A stretch of DNA of 59,313 bases from positions 1-59,313 of the forward strand of contig CAJWLW010000003.1 in NCBI GenBank assembly GCA_913042885.1, in the 5' to 3' direction. The translations under genes and the position numbers were made by a program. Under the pieces are notes generated by a model. That model saw nothing but the letters and a program-made list of their open reading frames with translations, ran no database searches and was not told where the DNA came from. Shown one piece after another: positions 1 to 10,405 of this stretch (position 1 is its first letter; every line of letters begins with the position of its first letter). The stretch is from an uncultured Lentisphaeria bacterium. GTDB lineage: Bacteria; Verrucomicrobiota; Lentisphaeria; JABSQK01; CAJWLW01.

Positions 1-2
1 CT

Positions 3-944
3 GCGAGTCGGTCACGAAGTTTCAGGATGGCAATCTTCAATTTGATCTGTGCCACGGAGCTCGAACGTGTCACACACATGCCACGGGACCTCTTCAGAAA
101 TCCCCTGCTCGACGAGTACGCGGCAGGAGACCGCTGGATCGCCAGTTACGATGTTCCGCTCAATGTCAACGGCGACGTTGCGACACCGGAATTCAAACTG
201 CCGCACAGCTCGGCGCATCGCATCAAGGACTATCTGCGGCAGTTGCACCGCCGCAACTACAAGGGCGCCGAAGGCATGATGGCGTGGCGCCGGCATGCGA
301 AGAAAATATGCGGCTTCAACATTGCCGCGCATGCCGAGTGGTCCTGGAACCTGAACGGCCGCAGCGAAAAAGAATTCGCGATCGCGTGGGCGACCCGCCA
401 GGGCTACGCCGACCCCGATGCAGTGGGCGAGTGGTCGGAGTTGATGGGACCGGTCGAGTTCGACGTTTACGACTCGGATTTCCCGGGCTGCTACTCCCGG
501 GGCAAGGCCGCGGACATGGTAAAACAACGGCGCCGGCCGTTCCTCGGCGAAGGCATCTTCCGGTACTATTCGGACCCTGAAGATTTCAACCGTAAAATTG
601 CCGTCTGCGAAAGGGCCCTGGAAATCGCGGCCGCATTTGCGGACCCGTATCTGGCGTCCGAAACACGGGTCGTGCTGAGCTATGTCAAGCTGGCGCAAAT
701 GATCTACGAAACCGCCGAGCAGCTTGCGGTCGGTGACATCGTGACGGCGGACGGCCAGAAGCAGCTCCGCACGAGGCTCAAGCAATTGGGCGGAGTGGGT
801 GCGGAAAATGTCGCGGCGATCAAGGCGTGGCGCACCCACCTCGGGCCGGAGCGGTGGCACCACCGCGTTCACGATGCCATCAAGGGCACCGAGTCAACCG
901 TGGCCCAGATCGTGGGCTACGTCGAAAGCAACGTCCTGTATTAA
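3..944 (+). CDS. Glycoside hydrolase-like protein, C-terminal part (cut by window edge)
   Basis: The frame is open from the left edge and ends in TAA, so this is probably the 3' part of a longer gene; the first ATG in frame is at 27. The visible 305 residues have an aromatic-rich stretch (AEWSWNLNGR near residue 104, then a helical region with EFDVYDSDFP) like the C-terminal halves of large GH20-like or DUF4838-like glycosidases common in PVC bacteria. No catalytic motif can be assigned because the N-terminal barrel is outside the window. It is transcribed toward the minus-strand operon that ends at 1132, so the two are convergent. Reading of the first ~50 bases is uncertain, since another frame also looks coding there. 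Family assignment is tentative; that it is coding is fairly sure. Confidence 0.7.
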   Translation, partial: ASRSRSFRMAIFNLICATELERVTHMPRDLFRNPLLDEYAAGDRWIASYDVPLNVNGDVATPEFKLPHSSAHRIKDYLRQLHRRNYKGAEGMMAWRRHAKKICGFNIAAHAEWSWNLNGRSEKEFAIAWATRQGYADPDAVGEWSELMGPVEFDVYDSDFPGCYSRGKAADMVKQRRRPFLGEGIFRYYSDPEDFNRKIAVCERALEIAAAFADPYLASETRVVLSYVKLAQMIYETAEQLAVGDIVTADGQKQLRTRLKQLGGVGAENVAAIKAWRTHLGPERWHHRVHDAIKGTESTVAQIVGYVESNVLY

Positions 945-1050
945 AGCAATGACGTATAAGACTGATGATCATGACCGCCATGGGGCGCCTCGACGGCGTT
1001 CCTGATTTTCAGCAATCGTGCGTCCCCGAGGGCTGCTGTTGCGACCGTGG

Positions 1051-1117
1051 CCAAATCGCTCATGGCGATATAATGCTTGTCCGTCGCTTCAACCGTTGTC
1101 GGGTTGCCTGTTCTCTG
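1051..1117 (-). pseudogene. Decayed copy of the oxidoreductase/glycosidase gene junction at 13977-14064
   Basis: On the minus strand, 1117-1079 matches 30 of 39 bases of the 3' end of the Gfo/Idh/MocA gene (14064-14026), and 1078-1051 matches 25 of 28 aligned bases of the 5' end of the next gene (14008-13977, with one 4-base gap). The 17 bases between these blocks in the intact copy are missing, and that deletion is bounded by GAC direct repeats. The peptide RTGNPTTVEATD is the counterpart of RTGEPAIVEATD. No intact gene remains. The fragment sits between the convergent ends of the genes at 944 and 1132. Confidence 0.7.
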
Positions 1118-1131
1118 CACCATCGATTCCG

Positions 1132-4100
1132 TCATTCCCGCCAGGCACCGTCGATGACCTTGCCGCCGCGACCGGTGCCGCGCAGGTCGCCGTCGAAATG
1201 AAACAGGGCCAGCGTGTGCTCATCCATGGTGTATGGCTTGGACGGCGGCGTGAATTCCTCGTCGAACCCGTACCTCAGGATGTCTGAGACGCGGAATTCG
1301 TCTATCATGATGTCGAAGCCGGCGCCGCCAAGGCGCCATTCCCCTCCAGGCGGCGGTGCGGCAACGGCGTTGGGCCAGTATTTGTGCTTCCAGTTCACGT
1401 AACCGGCCAGGTCGGGCCTGCCGTCGAGGTACGCCCGGAACATGACTTTGCCGGTGTTTTCGTCGCTGCCGCTGGTCCATTTGTAGCCGTCGTTCCACGT
1501 CCATTGCACGGCGACATGGTGCCACTTGCCGTCGCCCAGTGCAATCGGACCGACACCATATTGATCGGGCCCGAAACGTCCGGCACTGTCCATCGTATCC
1601 CGGCCGTCATACAGCCCAATCACATTTTTGAAGGTAAAGTCGATTAATCCGTATTCCTTTCTGGGCTGATGCCCTGCTGCGAAACGGATGGTGATCGGCA
1701 ACCCGCAGTTCAGGCTGCTGTACGCGTCGAAATTCAATTTGACGCTGAAATCAACGGTGCCCTGTCTGGCGTCGAAGAATTCACGTACTGCCTTGTCGTC
1801 GGTTATAGCGCCGGTCGGCAATGTGACTTCCCTGTCGGTGGTCAAATGAAGGCTCTCACCCATGCCGATGTTTTCGTCCGGCCCGGGAGCCGTCGAGGCT
1901 TCGGCGGGCACGTCAATCTGCGTGTCGGGCACAAACAGGCTCTCCTCGGAAAGCGCGATAAACGGCGGAATGCCGTCTATCTGCAGATAGGGCACCCGTA
2001 TGTCCGGATGGAAGGTGAGATGCCAGGTAACATCCTGGTCTTCCGTATCGGCATCGATCCGCCAAACCGCGGTCTCGGTTTTGATGTTGCGGCCGCGGCT
2101 GGACCGCAGTTTCAGCACCGCATTCTTGTTGTTCGTTCGAATAGTGAAGGAATCCGTCTTCGCCGGCACCCGAAACCAAACATCGGTGGGGTGCAGGTAA
2201 ATGGCCTTGAGCAGGGACCCGGCAGGATTGGCGACAACCCACTTTTCCCCGGGCTGATAGAACCACTTCAGATCGATGTACGGATGCCACGGGTACGCTT
2301 TGAGTTTGTCGGTATACCTGACATCAACCGCGTACGTGCCGGCCGGCATCTCTTCGGCAACTGCGATGGTGTAGATCCAGCCGTCGATGCCGGCAAGCTG
2401 TTTTCTCGAGAGTACCGTTTCGGTGACATCGACATCGCCGCGGCGCACCCGGATTTCGGCAAACGGCGCAAACGTCTTTTCGGTAAGGAACGTCGGCGGG
2501 ATAAAGTTCCTGAACATGGCGCGAAACACTGTTTTCCCACCCCCGGCATGCTGGAAAAAGACCGGCGACCGGGCGGGATCACGGATGACCGCCAACTGCG
2601 GCACCGCCAACGCCTCACCGGCGGGCTGCACTGCCAGCCACATGTAGGCGGCGAGGTCCGCGGCTCGCGCCAGGCCGTCATAATCGGTAAACGACATGTG
2701 CAACTGCCGGCGCTCTTCGAGCCATCCCCGGGCAAAGGCGCAATACATCGGGTTGCCGCCGAGCCGGTAACCGATTTGGTTCAGGAACGGAAAGTTCTTC
2801 GTCGTGTCGTGCACCATCGATCGCTCAGGCTTCAACAACCCCAGTTCGAACAGTTTGTCGGCATAGGTTTCGGCAAATTCCTTGAATTCGTCGCTGACTT
2901 CCGGTACTGCGAGGGATTCGCGCAGGGCGTAGGCGTTCCATTTGATGCGGTTCGCGTGAACCCCCTTGGCGATCATGTTTTTTTCCTGCGCCTTGAAGGC
3001 ACGATAATAGCGCTCGTCCCACGTCGCCCGATACAGGCAGGCAAGCTCGCCCTGCCAAATGATATTGCCGCTGCCCAACCCGGCCCCGGCGTCGCCGCCG
3101 TCGTCACACCAGCCGTCGACAATCATTTTCGCAACATTGAGCGACCGCCGGTCACCGGTCGTGTAATAGTCCAGCAGCAGGAACTTCAGATGCCCCCAGG
3201 TCCACCTGCAAGCCCATCCATCGAAGGCCCAGGCGCCCGGACCGCGATAGCCCCAACCCTTCTTCCGGGTTAATGCCGGGGTGTCGATGGCATGGTGGAT
3301 GAACCTGATATCCCGCGTGTGGCGTGACATGGCAACCGCATAGTCGTAATACCGCCGGTCCCCCGAACGCAGGTACAGAAACCACGGCGCGATGACATGC
3401 GGGTAGCTCGAATTGTCGTTGTTCTTGCGGTACCCCGAATAGATCCAGTAAGGTTCGTCACCCTCGCGCTGTTTGGAGATTTGCTGCGGCACGCCGCGGC
3501 CAAAGTCGTAGTAGCCGTAATGGGGGCGCAACCGTGAAACAACATGGAGATACTCATCAAAGGCCGCCGAGAGCTTCTCTTCGACGACAGGGAAGCGGTC
3601 GGTATCGTAGGGATGCAGATCCCCCAACGCGCGTGACTCGCAATTCCACTTGCCGGATGCCAGTGCCGTTGGCGGTGTGTTCAATGCCTCGGCAAGCCGG
3701 GCGCGTTTTTCCGCCACTATCGGCGGGTGAAAATAGAGCAGCGTCTCATGCGTCTTCGAGAACCCGAGTCCGTTGCTCGGGCGCGCTTCGAGCGGCGGAT
3801 AATGTACCCGATTCGCCTGGAACCTGTCCCATGTCTGATCTCCCCAGAGGGACTTCAGCGCCGACAGCCGGAAGTCCAGGTTGCCACCGCCCTCGCTGGA
3901 GAACAGATGGGCGACGACACTGTTCCCGGCCGCCTCCAAGGCTGACGGGCGTTGCCTGGACAAGTCCCGCACACATGCAAGCAATCCGAACCGCTGACCC
4001 GACATGTCGATAGCGTTTAACAAACGTCCGTCGACCAGAACAGCCGCCCCGTCACCAAACGCCATGGGCATTGAAAATCCCATGTCCGAAAACTGGACAG

Positions 4101-5676
4101 TGTCCGTGTCGACGGTGATGATCCAGGTCGTAAAGAGACGCACGAGCGGGCTGTCGCGATGGATGTAATATCGATGGATCGCCTTGCACATCCTCTCGCC
4201 ATCATCCGAAGCGAACCAGCCTTCCTGGCGAATGACGACGCGCATCGGACCGGCGTCGGTTATCTCGAGAACATTGTCCGCCGCCGCGTGCCCGGTCGAG
4301 AACCTGGTGCCGTCGTGGGTGACAAAATGACTGGCGCGTTCGGGTGTCGGCGCCAGGATTTGTTCGTCCGCACTGAAGTCGCCGTCGCCATCGAGGTCCA
4401 GCATCGCGGATTCGATGAGCGTATTGCGTTCTCTCACAAAGCGAAGTTGCAGGATGCCGTTGTTTACTGTTATGCCCTGTGCCGTTTCGGAAACTGAAAT
4501 CGGCGGGGGATCCGTCCGCTTTACGCTGGTTCCGTACTCCAGGAAATAGGCCGGCGGAGGCTCCTCGAGACATGCTGGTTGGAAATCAACGAGCAGCCAG
4601 CGAATACTGGCGGCGTCTTTCCTGTCTGCGGGTTTCGTCCAGGTGGCGGTCGGGACAATCTGGGATGGCACTTCAACGCCGTTGGCGTCGACGATACGGG
4701 TGCTGGACGCACTGAACAGCTCACCCTCCGGTACCGGCACGCCAAAGGTCACAGGCCATTTGCCCCTGGCCCCAGCACCGGCGTCCACGTTGAGCGGCAC
4801 GCGTCTGTACTTCGCTGCCTTGGAGCTGTCTTCTATTGTCGAGACTACGGCAATCTCCACAGCCGTGTTTTCAATCTCGACTGGCTCGATGTTGCGGTCG
4901 ACTCGGCGAGCACCGAACTCGACGGTTCCCGCCGCAACCCGGAACGCCTCTGTCAGCCGCTCGGCATCGGCGGCTTTCAGTGTCTCACTGATGAATTTCA
5001 GTGAGCGGAAACCCTGTGGTTCATTGAAGCTCTTCTGCAATACGGACCAGGTCGAATACCGGTGGCCGCCGGATCGAAAGACGGTCGTGTTCCTGGTGAT
5101 GTTAAATCGCCACACCTCATCCGGATTCGGTGTTCCGCCGAGCGCGGCGAACGGAATCGCTGCTTCAAGACTCCAGAAGTCATCGCCCTTGAATGCTGCT
5201 GCCTGCCACTTGCGGGCGCCGCCATCGACCCACACCTTGCTTCCGAGGCTGTTCACCAGGAGCTGCTGAAAGCGCTCGGGGCCGATGAACACCTCGACGC
5301 TGTTTTCATCCCAGAGATTGCCGCCATCCTGCAAACGATCGGCCAGCAACGCGACATCGGGTTCATGGCAGCTGGCGGCAAGATACAGGGTCTGGCCGTG
5401 CCAACCGATGCGGAACGCAGTCTGTTTGTCGGTGCGCGCCGCAGTGCCAAGCACGTTGAAACCGGTTGCCTCGACCAGTGACGTCCAGCCCGGCTCATCG
5501 GCACGGCCGTCGAGCTTTGGGGCCGCATCGAGCTGGAATACCGGATAGTAGATGGCGGCGGCGCCGGCTTGCGGCGCTTCGATGACACCGTTTTGGATCA
5601 ACGCCTCTCGTGCGAGGTCCGCAGCGGCAGCCGTCGCTGCGACCAGTACCAGGGCCAGGGTTGTCACCTTTTTCAT
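1132..5676 (-). CDS. Secreted exo-rhamnogalacturonan lyase-like protein with CBM9 and LamG modules
   Basis: This 1514-residue protein starts MKKVTTLALVLVAATAAAA, a clear signal peptide. The start is fixed by an ATGA overlap with the preceding gene at 5673-5676. Domain order: signal (1-20); CBM9-like sugar-binding sandwich (about 47-230, with the LYLAASCHEPD strand and a WDENSVEVFIGP block); a long central region resembling PcRGLX/YetA-like exo-rhamnogalacturonan lyases, with a RIFT-barrel-like start (about 300-450) and an alpha/alpha toroid rich in W, Y and H (about 650-1100); and a C-terminal LamG/concanavalin-like domain (about 1290-1510, KWHHVAVQW and IMIDEFRVSD). It probably acts outside the cytoplasm on pectin-like or related acidic polysaccharide. 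It is the last gene of the operon. Module assignments come from motifs read by eye; the exact substrate is unknown. Confidence 0.88.
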   Translation of the reverse strand: MKKVTTLALVLVAATAAAADLAREALIQNGVIEAPQAGAAAIYYPVFQLDAAPKLDGRADEPGWTSLVEATGFNVLGTAARTDKQTAFRIGWHGQTLYLAASCHEPDVALLADRLQDGGNLWDENSVEVFIGPERFQQLLVNSLGSKVWVDGGARKWQAAAFKGDDFWSLEAAIPFAALGGTPNPDEVWRFNITRNTTVFRSGGHRYSTWSVLQKSFNEPQGFRSLKFISETLKAADAERLTEAFRVAAGTVEFGARRVDRNIEPVEIENTAVEIAVVSTIEDSSKAAKYRRVPLNVDAGAGARGKWPVTFGVPVPEGELFSASSTRIVDANGVEVPSQIVPTATWTKPADRKDAASIRWLLVDFQPACLEEPPPAYFLEYGTSVKRTDPPPISVSETAQGITVNNGILQLRFVRERNTLIESAMLDLDGDGDFSADEQILAPTPERASHFVTHDGTRFSTGHAAADNVLEITDAGPMRVVIRQEGWFASDDGERMCKAIHRYYIHRDSPLVRLFTTWIITVDTDTVQFSDMGFSMPMAFGDGAAVLVDGRLLNAIDMSGQRFGLLACVRDLSRQRPSALEAAGNSVVAHLFSSEGGGNLDFRLSALKSLWGDQTWDRFQANRVHYPPLEARPSNGLGFSKTHETLLYFHPPIVAEKRARLAEALNTPPTALASGKWNCESRALGDLHPYDTDRFPVVEEKLSAAFDEYLHVVSRLRPHYGYYDFGRGVPQQISKQREGDEPYWIYSGYRKNNDNSSYPHVIAPWFLYLRSGDRRYYDYAVAMSRHTRDIRFIHHAIDTPALTRKKGWGYRGPGAWAFDGWACRWTWGHLKFLLLDYYTTGDRRSLNVAKMIVDGWCDDGGDAGAGLGSGNIIWQGELACLYRATWDERYYRAFKAQEKNMIAKGVHANRIKWNAYALRESLAVPEVSDEFKEFAETYADKLFELGLLKPERSMVHDTTKNFPFLNQIGYRLGGNPMYCAFARGWLEERRQLHMSFTDYDGLARAADLAAYMWLAVQPAGEALAVPQLAVIRDPARSPVFFQHAGGGKTVFRAMFRNFIPPTFLTEKTFAPFAEIRVRRGDVDVTETVLSRKQLAGIDGWIYTIAVAEEMPAGTYAVDVRYTDKLKAYPWHPYIDLKWFYQPGEKWVVANPAGSLLKAIYLHPTDVWFRVPAKTDSFTIRTNNKNAVLKLRSSRGRNIKTETAVWRIDADTEDQDVTWHLTFHPDIRVPYLQIDGIPPFIALSEESLFVPDTQIDVPAEASTAPGPDENIGMGESLHLTTDREVTLPTGAITDDKAVREFFDARQGTVDFSVKLNFDAYSSLNCGLPITIRFAAGHQPRKEYGLIDFTFKNVIGLYDGRDTMDSAGRFGPDQYGVGPIALGDGKWHHVAVQWTWNDGYKWTSGSDENTGKVMFRAYLDGRPDLAGYVNWKHKYWPNAVAAPPPGGEWRLGGAGFDIMIDEFRVSDILRYGFDEEFTPPSKPYTMDEHTLALFHFDGDLRGTGRGGKVIDGAWRE

Positions 5677-6722
5677 TGCAACTTCTCTAATGCTGTTCCG
5701 GTAGCAGACACGACGTTCGCCTCCGTAACCCAGCATACGTCCTCACCCGGCTGACTCACGGATTTGTACGTACGCCTGCCCATGACCCCGGTCAATGGCG
5801 AGGTCACGCGATCGAGCAGTTCGAGGGTTTCGAGGCAGCGGATCTCGAACACGACATCGCCTTCGCTCACGGGATCATACTCATCGAAGCGGAAGTCGAT
5901 GTGGCCAATGGCCCGGGTGCTCAACTCGACCATGGTTTTCAGATCCAGCAGGTAGACCGGCTGCTCAAGGAGCACGTCGCCGGCCATCATTCCGGTGGCT
6001 TTCATGACGTTACGAATACCTTGCCTGGCGATCGGAAATTCCTCTTCCTTGAGCATATGCTGAGCAGAGAACTCGACACAGAAAACGGCAAGATTCCCGT
6101 TGGCCGTGTTCTGGTAACAGAGATTGCCGCCGTCCAAGTCATCCGGATCGGGATTCACCATGAATATCGCTTGTATGCCGAAGTAGCGTGCGACAGCGTT
6201 GGCTCTGGAACTGGCGCTGTAGATCAGCGGCTTCTTCGCCTGCAGGCAGTGGAAATCGATGATGACATCGGCGTCTGCCATCGTTTCAGCCCACAGCCAA
6301 TCCGTGATCTCCCCGGCTACGCCGTAGTCGCCCTGCCGCTGCCAGAGGCGGTTCATATTGTAATAGTTCGGCCCCTGGTGGCGCCCCATGCCGAAGACAC
6401 AGTAGCCGTGCCGGTCGCGGGCATAGTAGTAATCGCCGAGCTTCGCAAGGTCTTCGCGCTCGGGATAGAATTCATAGTCGATCTCGAGTGCCAGGGGATT
6501 GGCGCACGGGCAGATATTCAGCGTCCCGCAAAAATCCTCCGATGCGATCTCGTCGATGAACTGCGCAAGCATGACCGGACCGGCATGTTCGGCGCCATGC
6601 TGGCCGGCAATCAAGGTGAGCGTCGGTCCGGGCGATCCGCCATCGATCCTGCACCGGGTGACCTGGAACTCACGTCCTTTGCAGGTGCGAAATTTTTTCC
6701 GAAATAGTTGTTTGTCCGGCAT
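5673..6722 (-). CDS. Succinylglutamate desuccinylase/aspartoacylase (M14-like) family protein
   Basis: This 349-residue protein has the zinc site of the AstE/AspA branch of M14 carboxypeptidases: GQHGAEH (His42, Glu45), IDFHC (His158), and a late glutamate in FCVEFS (Glu217) that fits the catalytic base. NMNR at 122-125 fits the substrate-binding arginine motif. The C-terminal ~80 residues form a beta-rich extension with a lipoyl/biotinyl-like look (GDVVFEIRCLE, VTSPLTGVMG), as in other AstE-like proteins. Such enzymes hydrolyse amide bonds to release acyl groups or amino acids. The neighbours suggest removal of an acyl group from a sugar-derived compound, which is an inference. It overlaps the next gene by 4 bases and follows the 588-residue protein by 45 bases. 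Confidence 0.88.
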   Translation of the reverse strand: MPDKQLFRKKFRTCKGREFQVTRCRIDGGSPGPTLTLIAGQHGAEHAGPVMLAQFIDEIASEDFCGTLNICPCANPLALEIDYEFYPEREDLAKLGDYYYARDRHGYCVFGMGRHQGPNYYNMNRLWQRQGDYGVAGEITDWLWAETMADADVIIDFHCLQAKKPLIYSASSRANAVARYFGIQAIFMVNPDPDDLDGGNLCYQNTANGNLAVFCVEFSAQHMLKEEEFPIARQGIRNVMKATGMMAGDVLLEQPVYLLDLKTMVELSTRAIGHIDFRFDEYDPVSEGDVVFEIRCLETLELLDRVTSPLTGVMGRRTYKSVSQPGEDVCWVTEANVVSATGTALEKLQ

Positions 6723-6767
6723 ATAAGTTTGCCAAAGGTATTCCTGAAGCCCTGAACCCTCAGTCTG

Positions 6768-8534
6768 TCACACATACCCGGGTCTGGCCAGATAGAGTCT
6801 TTCCGGATCGCGCCAATGTTTCAGCATGATCGCGATCTTCTTCTCCAGCTGCCCCACAAGATCGGGGCTCATGGTGAACGTGTCTTCGTCTTTCGCGGTG
6901 GCGGCCAAGGTGATCAATGGCTGCCTGCTGGTCTCGAGCAGGCGGATCAGTTCACGCGTATTGTCGAGCTCATCCCGCATGATGTTTGCTACGAGAACAT
7001 GGTCACCAGAATTGATCCGCCCGCCGTCCTTGGCCAGGTCCATGTGGACCTGAAACTGAATGACGTTGTTGAAATTTCGCACCAGGCACCCCAGCCCCTG
7101 TAGACGGCACAAGGTATCTTCGAGATGCGCTTCCATCTCGGCGCCAGGCTTAGTCCCCAGCACTTTGCGGGCACTCTCGACCGCGGTGTTCAACCCCTCC
7201 ATGATAAGCGTGCAGGTCCTTTCGACCCGGCGCGCTTCAGCCGGCATCTGGAGGATCTCACCCCACCGGCTGCCGTGCAGATCAAGAAGATCGCCGCCGA
7301 CATCTTCGCCCAGGACATTCCATACGTGCGCTTCGTAGTACGATCTTTCGTCTTCCGTCAGCTCCAGTGGGAATGCCACGAGGGGACGGGTGAGCCATCT
7401 TTCACTGACCGATAGATAGAAAAAGAAGCTCTGCTTAAAGAGTTTCTTAAACTCGTCGAGGGCCCTGTCCAGGTACACCCAACTATTCAGCATCCAGTCG
7501 ATGCCCGGCTCGGACAACGCTTCACCCAAAGCCTCCCGCAGGATCGCCAGACGTTCGATCAGGTTGGCGCTGGGCTTCTGGCGAAAGCGCGCCACCAGTG
7601 CGGGATAAACACTGTTCTTTGAAAAAGCGGCGGCACCCTCGATGGCAAACACGACAGTATCGCAATCGGCCTGTGCCGCCGTCTCCAGCTCGGTCAACAT
7701 CGACAACGGGTTCTCACAGGCAATCGGCTTATCGAGTGGCGGCCGGCAGAAGGCCAGTCGACTGCCATCGTTCGCCGCGATCAGAGGAACACAGCCGCTG
7801 TAACTCCAAATGCCGATATGATAGACATACACGACCGGCGAAGTACCTGCAGACCTTGTTCCGCAGCTGACGGCTTCCATAAATCCAGCCACGCGCTCGG
7901 GCATGGGTACATCCCGACAGCCACTGGGGCCGTTCTCGCCGGCGTACAGATCAGGCGACCAACATATGCCGGCGCCCGAGTCATTGGCCAGCAGCCCGAA
8001 CGTGTCAAGAATCGGCGCTGCATCGACGATGCTGCGACTGGCAATTCTGTACAACTCGAGGACGTCCGGGTTGTCGATGCACGGGGCGAAACGCGGCGTC
8101 AGGCTGCGGAAGAGATGGTCGCATCTTGGCCCACGCCAATCCTGGTGCGCCTCATAGACTGATTCGGGCAGGAATTGCGGCTCGCATCCGAAAAAAGCGC
8201 CGCGCAATCCAGCTTGCGCCGCGATGCTGCCTCGTTCTGCGAGCGCCTCTAAATTCTTCTTTGCATAATCCGCCGGCACAGTCGATTCCAGCGCCTCGGG
8301 CACATGGAACTTGAAGAAGCCCGGGAACCGGGCGGTGTACTCCGGGTAGAAATCATAGCCGGGACAGTACTCCCCGTCGTTCATGAGCTGGTGCCGGCTC
8401 TTTTGTGTCAACGCGCCAATGTCGACATGGGTAAAGCCGCTCGCCCTGGCCGTCTCTGCCAACCGCTGAAACTCGTCTATCGAAACCGCACCGGCCAGGA
8501 GCACCAGTCGCTTCGGGGTGAACGTTTTTTCCAC
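6768..8534 (-). CDS. Uncharacterised TIM-barrel protein, glycosidase-like
   Basis: A 588-residue protein with no signal peptide. The N-terminal ~320 residues read as alternating strands and helices typical of a TIM barrel (VDIGALTQ near 37, GAFFGCEPQF near 111, SGAGICWSPD near 185, VYVYHIGIW near 227), followed by a helical region (about 330-580) with many Leu/Arg heptads. This two-part layout resembles cytoplasmic GH20-like or alpha-glucuronidase-like proteins of PVC bacteria. I cannot assign a named family, and no catalytic pair is obvious. The operon position, between a pseudopilin and a deacylase, points to handling of oligosaccharide, as inference only. Confidence 0.8.
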   Translation of the reverse strand: MEKTFTPKRLVLLAGAVSIDEFQRLAETARASGFTHVDIGALTQKSRHQLMNDGEYCPGYDFYPEYTARFPGFFKFHVPEALESTVPADYAKKNLEALAERGSIAAQAGLRGAFFGCEPQFLPESVYEAHQDWRGPRCDHLFRSLTPRFAPCIDNPDVLELYRIASRSIVDAAPILDTFGLLANDSGAGICWSPDLYAGENGPSGCRDVPMPERVAGFMEAVSCGTRSAGTSPVVYVYHIGIWSYSGCVPLIAANDGSRLAFCRPPLDKPIACENPLSMLTELETAAQADCDTVVFAIEGAAAFSKNSVYPALVARFRQKPSANLIERLAILREALGEALSEPGIDWMLNSWVYLDRALDEFKKLFKQSFFFYLSVSERWLTRPLVAFPLELTEDERSYYEAHVWNVLGEDVGGDLLDLHGSRWGEILQMPAEARRVERTCTLIMEGLNTAVESARKVLGTKPGAEMEAHLEDTLCRLQGLGCLVRNFNNVIQFQVHMDLAKDGGRINSGDHVLVANIMRDELDNTRELIRLLETSRQPLITLAATAKDEDTFTMSPDLVGQLEKKIAIMLKHWRDPERLYLARPGYV

Positions 8535-8547
8535 TGACTGTTCCTTA

Positions 8548-9273
<726 letters not shown>

Positions 9274-9341
9274 TCGCCGGGTCCGGGGATCAGAGATATT
9301 TGAACACAACTCACATAACCTAAAAGGATTGTCCGGCAATG

Positions 9342-10403
9342 TCAAAAGAAAGGCTGCTGCGATTTCGCTTCAGCCAGCAGGCGCAACGTCGCCATCATTG
9401 ATTTCACATACTGGACTTGCTGCGAGGACTGTTGCCTTTCCAGCAACAGGTTTTCATCCACACGCCAAGCTGGGGACAACTCGAGCGTGCTGGGCGCCCG
9501 GTGCTCGACCACGGTGTCCGGGCCGTCATCGGGCCGGCGCATCGGGGGTGATGCATAGCCCACGACCTTTTCCAGAATAAAGACCGGCACCTGCGGCGCG
9601 TCCTCGCCCAGCAGCAGCAGTTCGAACATCAGCCGCGCCTGCGGCAAGTCGTCCTCACCCTCGGCAACGCCCAGCTGGCCACAGCCTTCGTCCGTCCACA
9701 CCTTGCGGACCCCTTTCAAATGCGCCATCCGGACATAGGGTGCCTGTAGCCTGAGTGCCGCCACAGGGTCCTCGCCGCAGTTGATCATGTTGCCGAAATC
9801 GAAAAGGAGCTGGACGCGCGGATTCCCGACCGCTGCCACGATGTCGACCATCTCATCCGACTTCAGTGCTTCATGCTGTTCGAAGTTGATCTGCAAGTCG
9901 TGGCGTTCTGCTTCTGCTGCGATTCGTTTCAGGTCGGCGATCGAGTTGTCCAGGATATCACCGACGCGCCCCAGGTAGCCGGAGCGCAGGCGAATGTGCC
10001 GGGCTCCCAGCCGCCCGGCAATGCGGCGCATCCGCTCGAAAGAGGCGAGCTCGGTGCGACTCATTTCCAGTGCAATCTCGAGATCGAAACGTTCGGCCAA
10101 TGATCGAAGGGCATCCACGTCCGCGTCCGACATTTGGCTCAATCCCTTCGCTCCGCCAATATCGATATTGATGCTGACACCGGCGAGACCCTGTTCGATG
10201 GCGAACCTGAAGATGTCGACAATCTGAAAAGGCCCGTGGGTCAGGTTCAGATAAAACGAAAATGAATGGGCGAACAGGCGGATGCCGTCGATCCGGTCCA
10301 CGAGTTTGCTCGCCGTCGCCGCGTCGAACCGTGGCAGGGGCATATCCGCACCGTCCTCACAGTTGGCCAGGAGCAACCGCTCGATACAGGCGTCGATCGG
10401 CAT
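9342..10403 (-). CDS. Sugar phosphate isomerase/epimerase-like TIM barrel
   Basis: This 353-residue protein (ATG at 10403, 2 bases after the preceding stop) has the xylose-isomerase-like/AP-endonuclease-2 fold. Metal-ligand candidates appear in the usual order: Glu in NFEQHEA, Asp in LLFDFGN, His in RMAHLKG and a late Glu in [17 protein letters not shown] and [10 protein letters not shown] are earlier barrel strands. Members isomerise or epimerise ketoses and inositol-derived compounds, usually with a divalent metal. The C-terminal ~60 residues are a family-specific extension. Adjacent genes for a Gfo/Idh/MocA oxidoreductase and a glycosidase fit a pathway that oxidises and then isomerises released sugars. 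The exact substrate cannot be read from sequence. Confidence 0.85.
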   Translation of the reverse strand: MPIDACIERLLLANCEDGADMPLPRFDAATASKLVDRIDGIRLFAHSFSFYLNLTHGPFQIVDIFRFAIEQGLAGVSINIDIGGAKGLSQMSDADVDALRSLAERFDLEIALEMSRTELASFERMRRIAGRLGARHIRLRSGYLGRVGDILDNSIADLKRIAAEAERHDLQINFEQHEALKSDEMVDIVAAVGNPRVQLLFDFGNMINCGEDPVAALRLQAPYVRMAHLKGVRKVWTDEGCGQLGVAEGEDDLPQARLMFELLLLGEDAPQVPVFILEKVVGYASPPMRRPDDGPDTVVEHRAPSTLELSPAWRVDENLLLERQQSSQQVQYVKSMMATLRLLAEAKSQQPFF

Positions 10404-10405
10404 GG

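Noticed and set aside
1669..3273. 534-codon open frame on the plus strand inside the rhamnogalacturonan lyase-like gene
   Set aside because: GC-rich antisense shadow of clear domains; no family resemblance of its own.
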